Source: an uncultured Pseudoflavonifractor sp.
GTDB taxonomy: Bacteria; Bacillota; Clostridia; Oscillospirales; Oscillospiraceae
DNA: 19,733 bases
Assembly (NCBI GenBank): GCA_947383685.1
Contig: CANDEE010000035.1
Coordinates: 1-19,733, forward strand
Reading direction: 5' to 3'
The translations under genes were made by a program, and so were the position numbers. Below the pieces are notes generated by a model. It was not told the origin of the DNA and ran no database searches. It saw nothing but the letters and a program-made list of their open reading frames with translations. Position 1 is the first letter of the stretch; every line of letters begins with the position of its first letter. Shown here piece after piece: positions 1 to 6,332 of the stretch.

Positions 1-1
1 T

Positions 2-86
2 GCGGGCATGATGAAATTGGTAGACATGCGAGATTTAGGTTCTCGTGGAGCGATCCGTTGGGGTTCGAGTCCCCATGCCCGCACCA
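2..86 (+). tRNA. tRNA-Leu (anticodon UAG)
   Basis: The sequence folds as a class II tRNA. The acceptor stem GCGGGCA (2-8) pairs with TGCCCGC (76-82), followed by discriminator A83 and an encoded CCA (84-86). The anticodon stem is CGAGA/TCTCG (29-33/41-45) with loop TTTAGGT, which places TAG at 36-38 and makes it a leucine tRNA reading CUN codons. The T arm is TGGGG-TTCGAGT-CCCCA (59-75). The long variable arm (about 46-58) is as expected for tRNA-Leu. Its promoter lies outside the window. Confidence 0.97.
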
Positions 87-90
87 CACC

Positions 91-110
91 GGAGCGAAAT
101 CCGCTCCTTT
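91..110 (+). terminator. possible weak terminator after tRNA-Leu
   Basis: GGAGCG (91-96) and CGCTCC (102-107) form a 6-bp hairpin with a 5-nt loop, followed only by TTT. It lies five bases after the tRNA CCA end, a sensible place for termination, but the T-run is short, so function is uncertain. Confidence 0.4.
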
Positions 111-121
111 GCTCCTCCCCC

Positions 122-155
122 CCCGCTCGGACCCGATGGACCGGGTTCGAGCGGG
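122..155. other. strong 14-bp inverted repeat between tRNA-Leu and the SLH gene
   Basis: Arms 122-135 and 142-155 pair over 14 positions with one G-U wobble and a 6-nt loop. No T-run follows, so it is not a standard intrinsic terminator. It sits 50 bp before the SLH gene start and could be a leader hairpin, a protein site or a tRNA processing barrier. The function is not known from sequence. Confidence 0.6.
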
Positions 156-205
156 TTCAAAGGGTAAGGCGCTGCCGTTTATGAATTTTCAGAGAGGGAT
201 GCCGT

Positions 206-1525
206 ATGAAACAGAAAAAATTTGTATCTCTGCTGTTGAGTCTAAGTTTGCTCCTATCCCTGGCAATTCCCGTCCACGGGGAGGAGGTGGACGCCCCCTT
301 CCCCGACACCGAGGGCCACTGGGCCCAGAGCATCCTGGAGGAATGGCGTACCTTCGGGGTCATTGCCGGCGACACCTGGACCGGGGCCTTCCGGCCTGAC
401 GACTCCCTCTCCCGGGCGGAGTTTGCCACTCTTTTGAACCGGATCATGGGTTATCCCCTCATTGAAATCAAGCATTTCAGCGACGTACCCGCCGACGCCT
501 GGTATGCCGAGACCATGTCCCGGCTCAATTCCGCCGGAGTCATCCAGGGGGACGGCAACAACATGGTCCGTCCCCAGGACCCGGTGACCCGCCAGGAGGC
601 GGCGGTGATCCTCTGCCGTGCCCTGGGCATCCCGGAGCAGACCGCCAACATCGACTTTCTGGACGCCGGAGAGATCGCCTCCTGGGCGGAGGGCGCCGTG
701 GGCGCTCTCTATAATATGGGAGCTATCCAGGGCTGGGAGGGATATTTTGACCCTCAGGACTCCATCTCCCGCTGCCATGCGGTGGTCCTTCTCAACAACC
801 TGATCGCCGCCGTTATGACCCGTCCCGGCGTGTGGACCCAGGACGTCCACGGCGACCTTTACATCTGCACCAAGCAGGCCCGGCTGGAGAACATGACCGT
901 CACCGGGGACCTGATCCTTACCTCCGGGGTAGATACCGGGGAGGTGGTCCTCTCCGGGGTGACGGTGGGAGGGGACGTGATCGTCCGCGGCTGCGGCGAA
1001 CACTCCCTCCATATCCAGTCTGGCTGTACCCTGAAGGGCGACCTTCTTCTGACCAAGACTATTGACGGCCCCCTGCGGGTCGTCAACGAAGGCGAGGCCC
1101 CCCTCCCCTCCGTTCTGGTCAATGAGGGCAAACACACCGTCACTTTGGAGGGCAGCGTTACTTCCGTAGCCGTAAACTGCGCCGTCCCTCTGGTTTTCCG
1201 GAACAGTCAGGTGGAGACTCTCTCCGTCTCCGCCCCCAACGCCTCCCTGGCCATTGAGAAGGACAGCTCCGTTTCCGACCTGACCATCGGGAAAGAGGCC
1301 AAAGGCGGGGAAGTGACTGTGGAAGGCTCCATTACTACCCTCACCGCCCATGCTGCCGCCAAGGTCACCAGCAACTCCGGCAAAATATCCTCCGCCCACG
1401 CCGCCGCCGACGGCCTTGTGCTGGCGGGAACCCTGCCCGACAAAATCACCATGAATCCCGGTATCGTCCGGCCCAAAGACGGCAACGGAAAAGGCATCAC
1501 CAGCGTCATCACAGTGGGGAAATAA
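206..1525 (+). CDS. SLH-domain exported surface protein
   Basis: This 439-residue protein has a Sec-type signal peptide: basic MKQKK, a leucine-rich core, and likely cleavage after about residue 25 (PVHG-EE). Three S-layer homology domains follow at roughly 31-73, 90-141 and 150-200, with the typical FPD/FSDV...W and GVIxGD...PxxxxxRxE patterns; the third is the most diverged. SLH triplets bind pyruvylated secondary cell-wall polymer, so the protein should be anchored on the cell wall. Residues about 205-420 are Val/Thr/Gly-rich, with short repeated strand-like stretches (GDLYI, GDLIL, GDVIV, GDLLL) that suggest a beta-solenoid, an inference. I see no catalytic motif. The ATG has a GAGAGGGA ribosome site seven bases upstream. 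It is followed 16 bp later by the greA-like gene, so the two are probably co-transcribed. I found no convincing promoter. Confidence 0.9.
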   Translation: MKQKKFVSLLLSLSLLLSLAIPVHGEEVDAPFPDTEGHWAQSILEEWRTFGVIAGDTWTGAFRPDDSLSRAEFATLLNRIMGYPLIEIKHFSDVPADAWYAETMSRLNSAGVIQGDGNNMVRPQDPVTRQEAAVILCRALGIPEQTANIDFLDAGEIASWAEGAVGALYNMGAIQGWEGYFDPQDSISRCHAVVLLNNLIAAVMTRPGVWTQDVHGDLYICTKQARLENMTVTGDLILTSGVDTGEVVLSGVTVGGDVIVRGCGEHSLHIQSGCTLKGDLLLTKTIDGPLRVVNEGEAPLPSVLVNEGKHTVTLEGSVTSVAVNCAVPLVFRNSQVETLSVSAPNASLAIEKDSSVSDLTIGKEAKGGEVTVEGSITTLTAHAAAKVTSNSGKISSAHAAADGLVLAGTLPDKITMNPGIVRPKDGNGKGITSVITVGK

Positions 1526-1541
1526 AGGCGGGTCGTTCACC

Positions 1542-2042
1542 ATGCATAATAATCTGACAAAAAAAGACATCCAGCTGATGGAGGAGGAACTGAAGCACCG
1601 CCTCACCGTCCTCCGCCCCAAGCTGCTGGAGGAAGTCAAGACCGCCCGGGCCTTTGGGGACCTGTCGGAAAACTTTGAGTACAAGGCCGCCAAGCAGGAG
1701 AAAAACCGAAACGAGAGCCGCATCCGCTACCTGCAAAACATGATCCGCACCGCCCATATTGTAACCGAAGTCCCAAAGGGAGACGGCGCGGCCCTCTACG
1801 ACAAAATCACCGTCGCCATGGCAGACGGTAAACGGGCCACCTACCAGGTGGTGACCACCATGCGGACCGATCCCCTCCACGGCCTTATCAGCATGGAATC
1901 CCCCGTGGGCAAGGCCCTGCTGGGACGCAAGGCGGGAGAAAAAGTCCATATCCAGATCGATGAGAAATTCGGCTACGACCTGACCATTGAGGCCATCGAA
2001 AAGGGCCAGGACGACAGCGGTATTCCGCTGAACAGCTTTTGA
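1542..2042 (+). CDS. greA: GreA/GreB-family transcription elongation factor
   Basis: The 166-residue length is close to the usual 155-160 for GreA. An N-terminal coiled coil (about residues 5-75) carries the signature ARAFGDLSENFEY; the acidic D and E of GDLSEN form the tip that enters the RNA polymerase secondary channel and coordinates Mg2+ for cleavage of backtracked RNA. The C-terminal FKBP-like domain has the family signature SPVGKALLGRKAGE. The family rescues stalled polymerase. The N-terminus (MHNNLTKKDIQLMEEELK) and a Phe where many GreA proteins have Ala (SENFEY) make it somewhat diverged, and it may be a second Gre paralogue rather than the main GreA. The ribosome site is weak. It lies 16 bp behind the SLH gene and ends just before a strong terminator. 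Confidence 0.9.
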   Translation: MHNNLTKKDIQLMEEELKHRLTVLRPKLLEEVKTARAFGDLSENFEYKAAKQEKNRNESRIRYLQNMIRTAHIVTEVPKGDGAALYDKITVAMADGKRATYQVVTTMRTDPLHGLISMESPVGKALLGRKAGEKVHIQIDEKFGYDLTIEAIEKGQDDSGIPLNSF

Positions 2043-2055
2043 CAGGGTATACGTA

Positions 2056-2098
2056 AAAAGCCCCGGCCTCCCGAAAAAGTGGGAGGCCGGGGCTTTTC
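2056..2098. terminator. bidirectional intrinsic terminator (greA / anti-sigma gene)
   Basis: A 17-bp perfect stem (2056-2072 with 2081-2097) has an 8-nt loop. It carries an A-run on the left arm and a T-run on the right, so it can stop transcription in both directions between the convergent greA-like gene and the minus-strand sigma operon. Confidence 0.93.
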
Positions 2099-2113
2099 TT
2101 ATCCTGTTTTCCC

Positions 2114-3055
2114 TTAGGGCATTCCGCAGCCCACGCCCACAATCATATCCTCATTGGGCTTAATGATGGAGGCCACGATTTTAATCAGCTCCTCCAGCTC
2201 CATCCGCTGGGCCTCCACCTCGTACTGGACCCCGTCCAGCGTAAAGGCGGCTGTGTAAATGTCATAGTACCCGGCGGGCATATTATATAAGCCGCTGGGG
2301 TCCCTCCGGGTGGGGTCAAAGGGGCCGTAGGGCAGGGAGGCATGGCTCAAGGTCACGTCGATCCGGTCAAACTGGGTCACCCGCTCCTCCTCCACAGGCA
2401 GCAGGCCGCAATGGAGGATGCCCAGCTTGGAGGCCACCACAGTAAAGCCCTTGGGAATCACAATGTCGTCATTGGACTTGGGACTGCCGTCCTCATAGTA
2501 GTCCACCCAGAAGCCTCGGCCCGTGGTGTCCTCGATGATTTCCCCAGTGGCTTTGTCCCGGTAGACGGTGGCTGCCACTTCACGGCCTCCCCCCGTCAGC
2601 CCCTCTGGGATATAAGCGGGGGCCAGTTCCCAGCCAAAATACTCCCGCACCTGGTCCTTATCCCACCGTTCCTCTGTATAGAGGGCCGGGTCCCGGTACA
2701 GTCGGGAGGCGTCCAACTGCCCCACCGACTCGTTCACCGCCACATCCCGCCAGTTGATGGTGACCTGGGGCTGGGCAGGGGGTTGCATGGGCTGGGCCGT
2801 CCCCTCCGGGTCCACCTCTGCCGGGGCCTGGGAGACCTCTACCGGAGGAATGACGGCTCCGGGGCCGCCGGGACCCGGGACTGTGGGGGTGCCCCCCAAA
2901 CGGAACACCCCCAGCAGGGCCAAACACAGGCAGGCCGCGGCGGCAAAATAGCGGATATAGGGATTTCTTTTCCCCTTGACGGCAGCCTCCGCCGCCTCCT
3001 GCACATACACCTGATTTACATCATTCATGGCATACACCAGTTCCTTTCCCTTCAT
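2114..3055 (-). CDS. membrane-anchored putative anti-sigma factor
   Basis: This 313-residue protein is encoded directly behind an ECF sigma gene. Its ATG overlaps the sigma stop codon (ATGA, 3052-3055), which indicates translational coupling. The N-terminus is a short cytoplasmic segment (residues 1-32, MNDVNQVYVQEAAEAA, then a basic KGKRNP). One membrane segment follows at about 33-53, then a Pro/Gly-rich linker (about 55-97) and an extracytoplasmic domain to the end. This topology is the usual one for sigma partners in Clostridia, where the N-terminal piece holds the sigma factor and the outer domain senses a signal. I see no zinc-binding HxxxCxxC motif, so it is not a ZAS-type anti-sigma. 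The role as anti-sigma rests on context and topology rather than a recognised domain. The gene ends just before the shared terminator. Confidence 0.75.
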   Translation of the reverse strand: MKGKELVYAMNDVNQVYVQEAAEAAVKGKRNPYIRYFAAAACLCLALLGVFRLGGTPTVPGPGGPGAVIPPVEVSQAPAEVDPEGTAQPMQPPAQPQVTINWRDVAVNESVGQLDASRLYRDPALYTEERWDKDQVREYFGWELAPAYIPEGLTGGGREVAATVYRDKATGEIIEDTTGRGFWVDYYEDGSPKSNDDIVIPKGFTVVASKLGILHCGLLPVEEERVTQFDRIDVTLSHASLPYGPFDPTRRDPSGLYNMPAGYYDIYTAAFTLDGVQYEVEAQRMELEELIKIVASIIKPNEDMIVGVGCGMP

Positions 3056-3606
3056 AGGGCAATGCCCTCCTTTTCCAAATAGTTCTTCAAATCCCTCCGC
3101 AGCCGAAACAGGGTGGTCTTGACCTTACTCTCTCCCACGGAGCACCGGGCGGCAATGTCCCGGATGGAGTCCCCATACCAGTACCGCCGCAGGAACAGGA
3201 CCCGCTTCTCCCGGTCCAGGGCAGCTAAAAAGCCGTTCAGGGCCTTCCCCAGCTCCCGGCTCTCCGCCTCCCGCTGAGGGGCCGGGTCCGGCAGGCATTG
3301 AGCCAGTTCTTCGGTCAGCTCCACCACCGTGGCGGAGCGTTTTTTGGCCGTGAGCCAGTCCACCTTCTCCAGCGCGGCGTAGCGGCAAAGCTGGGCTATG
3401 TAAGCGAACAGGTGCTCCGGCTCCTGGGGCGGGATGGTGTTCCAGGTCCGGAGCCAGGCGTCGTTCACCGCCTCCTCCGCGTCCTCCCGGCTGCTCAAAA
3501 AGCGTCCCGCCAGCCGGAAAAGCCGGGCGCCGTATTTTTCCTGCAGGGCCTCCAGAACCGAATCGTCCCGGCGCAGCAGTCCCGCAATAATCTCCAGGTC
3601 CTCCAT
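3052..3606 (-). CDS. ECF-family RNA polymerase sigma factor
   Basis: The protein has 184 residues, typical for an ECF sigma factor with only regions 2 and 4. Region 2 (about residues 20-80) includes REDAEEAVNDAWLRTWNTI, which resembles the core-binding and -10-melting segment. Region 4 (about 130-180) includes FLRRYWYGDSIRDIAARCSVGESKVKTTLFRLRRDL with a clear helix-turn-helix (IRDIAARCSVGESKVKTTL) for -35 recognition. A good ribosome site (GGGGAGGTGA on the minus strand) lies just before the ATG. It forms a two-gene unit with the membrane protein that overlaps its stop codon. An ECF-type promoter about 80 bp upstream suggests autoregulation. The signal and regulon cannot be read from the window. 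Confidence 0.93.
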   Translation of the reverse strand: MEDLEIIAGLLRRDDSVLEALQEKYGARLFRLAGRFLSSREDAEEAVNDAWLRTWNTIPPQEPEHLFAYIAQLCRYAALEKVDWLTAKKRSATVVELTEELAQCLPDPAPQREAESRELGKALNGFLAALDREKRVLFLRRYWYGDSIRDIAARCSVGESKVKTTLFRLRRDLKNYLEKEGIAL

Positions 3607-3683
3607 CCTGTCACCTCCCCGAGCGTTTTCGGAAGTCTTCCACCCTTATAGTGGGAATTGTCCCTGTCAACGTTACCATTTTA

Positions 3684-3709
3684 GACGAACTTTTCTGTCT
3701 GCCGTTCCC
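3684..3709 (-). promoter_or_regulatory. predicted ECF-type autoregulatory promoter of the sigma operon
   Basis: On the minus strand, GGGAAC (3709-3704) and CGTC (3687-3684) flank a spacer that is 16 bases when measured from the GGAAC core. This matches the general ECF promoter pattern (a GGAAC-like -35 and a CGTC-like -10). It lies about 80 bp before the sigma gene start. Autoregulation by the encoded sigma factor is inferred. Confidence 0.6.
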
Positions 3710-3733
3710 TTTTTCTCCCGCATATGGTATACT
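3705..3733 (+). promoter_or_regulatory. possible sigma-A promoter for the 105-residue gene
   Basis: A good -10 TATACT (3728-3733) stands 17 bp after a poor -35 TTCCCT (3705-3710), 34 bp before the ATG at 3767. The -35 overlaps the opposing ECF promoter. Confidence 0.5.
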
Positions 3734-3766
3734 GAGTCTTAAGATTTCCCGAAAGGAGCCCTCCCC

Positions 3767-4084
3767 ATGCCCGATTTTTTTCTCCCCGTCCTCTCCCATT
3801 TCCAAAATGAAAATCCCTGGTCTGCCAGTGCGGGCCGCCTCCGTTACCGCATCCTCCCCACGATCTTGGAAAACGAGGCGGATTGCTTCCTTACCGCGGA
3901 GGTTTGGGAAGGCCCCTGGTCTTATGAGTTCTCCACCGTGGAGGAATCAAAAGCCTTTCCTCTTACCGAGGACGGCCTGGAAGCCCTCCGGGGCTGGATC
4001 GTCCAGCAGTCCGACGCGGTCAACGCCCGCCCTCCCCGCACCATGGCCGAGGATGACCAGCGCCGGAAGGAATCAAAAGGATAG
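3767..4084 (+). CDS. small hypothetical protein (105 residues)
   Basis: I do not recognise a family. The gene is supported by an excellent ribosome site (GAAAGGAG, eight bases before the ATG), a plausible -10 upstream and its own terminator 10 bp after the stop. The protein has no signal peptide and no membrane segment. It looks like a compact soluble domain with several aromatic residues (Phe, Trp, Tyr in the first 60) and a charged C-terminus (MAEDDQRRKESKG). The segment RLRYRILPTILENEADCFLTAEVWEGPWSY reads like a run of beta strands. It lies alone between the divergent sigma operon and the glycogen operon, and context gives no clear role. Confidence 0.75.
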   Translation: MPDFFLPVLSHFQNENPWSASAGRLRYRILPTILENEADCFLTAEVWEGPWSYEFSTVEESKAFPLTEDGLEALRGWIVQQSDAVNARPPRTMAEDDQRRKESKG

Positions 4085-4093
4085 CTTTTTCAG

Positions 4094-4139
4094 CGGTTTG
4101 CCCCTCCCACAAAGAACGGGAGCGGCAAGCCGTTTTTTT
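4094..4139 (+). terminator. intrinsic terminator after the 105-residue gene
   Basis: Arms 4094-4108 and 4118-4132 pair with one G-U wobble and one C-C mismatch around a 9-nt loop, and are followed by a 7-T run (4133-4139). It separates the small gene from the glycogen operon promoter. Confidence 0.85.
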
Positions 4140-4162
4140 ATCCCAAGACCTCCATTCTGTCC

Positions 4163-4191
4163 TTGACCTTTGTTCCATTTGGTTGTATAAT
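4163..4191 (+). promoter_or_regulatory. strong sigma-A promoter upstream of glgB
   Basis: TTGACC (4163-4168), a 17-bp spacer and a perfect TATAAT (4186-4191) lie in an AT-rich stretch 110 bp before glgB. The -10 is embedded in a 13-bp perfect palindrome GTATAA-T-TTATAC (4185-4197), a possible repressor site. Confidence 0.85.
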
Positions 4192-4227
4192 TTATACAAA
4201 TTAAGCAAAAATTTTTTCCGGCTTTGT

Positions 4228-4240
4228 GTATAATTTATAT
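4228..4240 (+). promoter_or_regulatory. second -10-like element repeating the first palindrome
   Basis: GTATAATTTATA at 4228-4239 repeats the 12 bases at 4185-4196 exactly, 43 bp downstream, and contains another perfect TATAAT (4229-4234). No good -35 stands 16-18 bp upstream. It may be a second promoter or a second copy of a binding site. Confidence 0.5.
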
Positions 4241-4259
4241 TTTTCCAAAATTTGGAAAA
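4241..4259. promoter_or_regulatory. 19-bp perfect palindrome, candidate glgB operator
   Basis: TTTTCCAAA-A-TTTGGAAAA is a perfect 9+1+9 inverted repeat, placed just after the second -10 and 43 bp before the glgB ATG. As RNA it would have a weak stem and a tiny loop, so a DNA site for a dimeric regulator is more likely. The regulator is not identified. Confidence 0.6.
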
Positions 4260-4302
4260 TCCGTTTTGTTCCTATTTACCAAACTGACGGGAGGTCATAC
4301 CT

Positions 4303-6273
4303 ATGCCAACAAAAGAGCAAGCCTCTACCGGGGCCACGCTGGAGCGGTTCGTCCAAGGCTCCGCCACCCATCTCCACCACTTTTTCGGCTGCCACCCCGC
4401 CCTCCGCGACGGTATAGAGGGCCGGATTTTCCGGGTATGGGCGCCCCATGCCCGGGCTGTCCACATTATGGGCGACTTCAACGGCTGGGTCACCGACGCC
4501 TGCCCCATGCAGAGCATCGGCTCCGGTGTATGGGAGGGCTTTGTCCCCGGCCTCCAGGTCTATGACACCTATAAATACGCCATCCATACCAAGGACGGCC
4601 GGGTACTTGCCAAGGCAGACCCCTTCGCCTTCCACGCCGAGACCCGGCCGGGCAACGGCTCCAAGGTCTATGACCTGGAGGGCTACGCATGGGGCGATGA
4701 AAAGTGGCTGGAGTGGCGCAAGGCCCATCCCGTCTACTCCGCTCCCCTGAACATCTACGAAATGCACCTGGGCTCCTGGCGGCGTACCGGAGAGGATGAA
4801 TTTCTCTCCTACCGGGATATGGCCCAATACCTGGTGCCCTATATGAAAGAAATGGGCTTTACCCATGTGGAGCTGATGCCCGTCACCGAGCACCCCCTGG
4901 ATATGTCCTGGGGCTACCAGTGTACCGGCTACTTTGCCGCCACCAGCCGCTTCGGCACCCCCCACGACTTTATGTACCTGGTGGATGAGCTTCACAAGGC
5001 GGGCATCGGCGTCATTCTGGACTGGGTGCCCTCCCACTTCCCCCGGGACGGCTTCGGCCTGTTCCATTTTGACGGGGAGCCCTGTTACGAGTACGCAGAC
5101 CCCCGGAAGGGTGAGCACAAGGAATGGGGCACCATGGTCTTTGACTACGGCCGCAACGAGGTCCGCTCCTTCCTCACCTCCTCCGCCCTTTTCTGGCTGG
5201 AGCAATACCACATCGACGGTCTGCGGGTGGACGCGGTAGCCTCCATGCTCTATCTGGACTATAACCGCCAGGGCGGGGACTGGGTCCCCAATATCCACGG
5301 GGGACACGAAAATCTGGAGGCAGTCAGCTTCCTTCAGCAGCTCAACACCTCTGTGTTCTCCGCCCACCCCGACGTGATGATGATTGCGGAGGAATCCACC
5401 GCCTGGCCCCTGGTCACCGCCCCGGTGAGCGAGGGTGGCCTGGGCTTTAACCTCAAATGGAACATGGGATGGATGAACGATGTGTCCCACTACATCAAGC
5501 TGGACCCCTATTTCCGGCAGTTCAACCACAAGGACCTGACCTTCTCCTTTATGTACGCCTTCTCGGAAAACTTTATCCTCCCCATGAGCCACGATGAAGT
5601 AGTCCACATGAAGGGCTCCCTGCTGAATAAGATTCCCGGTGAGTACAAGGACAAATTTGCCGGCGTCCGGGTCTTTTACACCTATATGCTTACCCACCCC
5701 GGTAAAAAGCTGACCATGATGGGCAGCGAATTCGGTCAGTGGAACGAGTGGCACTACGAGCATTCCCTGGACTGGCATCTCATTGAGGAGAACCAGGAAA
5801 ACCAGGGCATGAAGGCCTTCTTCCAGGCCGCCAACAGTCTCTACCTCCAGCGCCCCGAGCTTTGGGAGGTGGACTTTAGCTGGGAGGGCTTCCAGTGGCT
5901 GGCGGCGGACGACGCCGGGGCCAACACCGTGGCTTTCCTCCGTAAGGATAAGAAGGGCGAGTTCCTGGTGGTGGTCTGCAACTTCTCTCCCGTCCACCGG
6001 GAGGGCTACCGGGTAGGAGTCCCCGCAGCCGGCAAATATGCCGTTCTTCTGAACTCCGACGATAAGGAATTCGGCGGCACAGGCGTGGGCGACAAGGTCC
6101 AGCTCACCACCGAGAAGGTCCCCTGCCACGACCAGGAGCAGTCCATCGTCATCGACCTGCCCCCCATGTCCGGTGTGATCTACCGCTGCACCCGGAAGGC
6201 TCCCCCCAAAAAGGCTCCCGCTAAGAAAGCCGCCAAACCCACCAAGGGCAAAACAGGCAGCAAAAAAGCCTGA
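4303..6273 (+). CDS. glgB: 1,4-alpha-glucan branching enzyme
   Basis: GlgB moves alpha-1,4 glucan segments to make alpha-1,6 branches in cytoplasmic glycogen. An N-terminal CBM48 domain (about residues 30-110, with VWAPHARAVHIMGDFNGW) precedes the GH13 barrel. The four GH13 signatures are visible: DWVPSHF (240-246), GLRVDAV with nucleophile Asp310, IAEEST with the acid/base Glu at 363-364, and MSHDEV with Asp431. A C-terminal beta domain ends near residue 630. After it comes an unusual Lys/Ala/Pro tail of about 25 residues (KAPPKKAPAKKAAKPTK, then GKTGSKKA), much like histone H1-type tails and not part of the normal enzyme. The ATG has a GGGAGGT ribosome site seven bases upstream. It is the first gene of the glycogen block and is 59 bp ahead of glgC. 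Confidence 0.97.
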   Translation: MPTKEQASTGATLERFVQGSATHLHHFFGCHPALRDGIEGRIFRVWAPHARAVHIMGDFNGWVTDACPMQSIGSGVWEGFVPGLQVYDTYKYAIHTKDGRVLAKADPFAFHAETRPGNGSKVYDLEGYAWGDEKWLEWRKAHPVYSAPLNIYEMHLGSWRRTGEDEFLSYRDMAQYLVPYMKEMGFTHVELMPVTEHPLDMSWGYQCTGYFAATSRFGTPHDFMYLVDELHKAGIGVILDWVPSHFPRDGFGLFHFDGEPCYEYADPRKGEHKEWGTMVFDYGRNEVRSFLTSSALFWLEQYHIDGLRVDAVASMLYLDYNRQGGDWVPNIHGGHENLEAVSFLQQLNTSVFSAHPDVMMIAEESTAWPLVTAPVSEGGLGFNLKWNMGWMNDVSHYIKLDPYFRQFNHKDLTFSFMYAFSENFILPMSHDEVVHMKGSLLNKIPGEYKDKFAGVRVFYTYMLTHPGKKLTMMGSEFGQWNEWHYEHSLDWHLIEENQENQGMKAFFQAANSLYLQRPELWEVDFSWEGFQWLAADDAGANTVAFLRKDKKGEFLVVVCNFSPVHREGYRVGVPAAGKYAVLLNSDDKEFGGTGVGDKVQLTTEKVPCHDQEQSIVIDLPPMSGVIYRCTRKAPPKKAPAKKAAKPTKGKTGSKKA

Positions 6274-6332
6274 TTGTTGCTTTTATCCCCGCGCGTTTTC
6301 CTGAGTGTCCCTATCAAAGACGAGGTGATTTG

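Noticed and set aside
254..1723. 489-codon minus-strand reading frame across the SLH gene and greA.
   Set aside because: It spans two genes with clear domains on the plus strand and shows no recognisable domain itself.
3645..3670. Minus-strand TTGACA (3670-3665) and TATAAG (3650-3645) as a sigma-A promoter for the sigma operon.
   Set aside because: The spacer is only 14 bp, too short for a normal promoter; the ECF-type elements upstream fit better.
4276..6129. Very long minus-strand reading frame opposite glgB, with similar long ones opposite glgC-glgA, glgP and other genes.
   Set aside because: These are shadows caused by the high GC at third codon positions. The plus-strand genes have family motifs and ribosome sites, and the shadows have neither.
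6330..6332. TTG as the start of glgC, one codon before the ATG.
   Set aside because: The ribosome site would be one base away; the ATG at 6333 has better spacing and is the stronger start codon.
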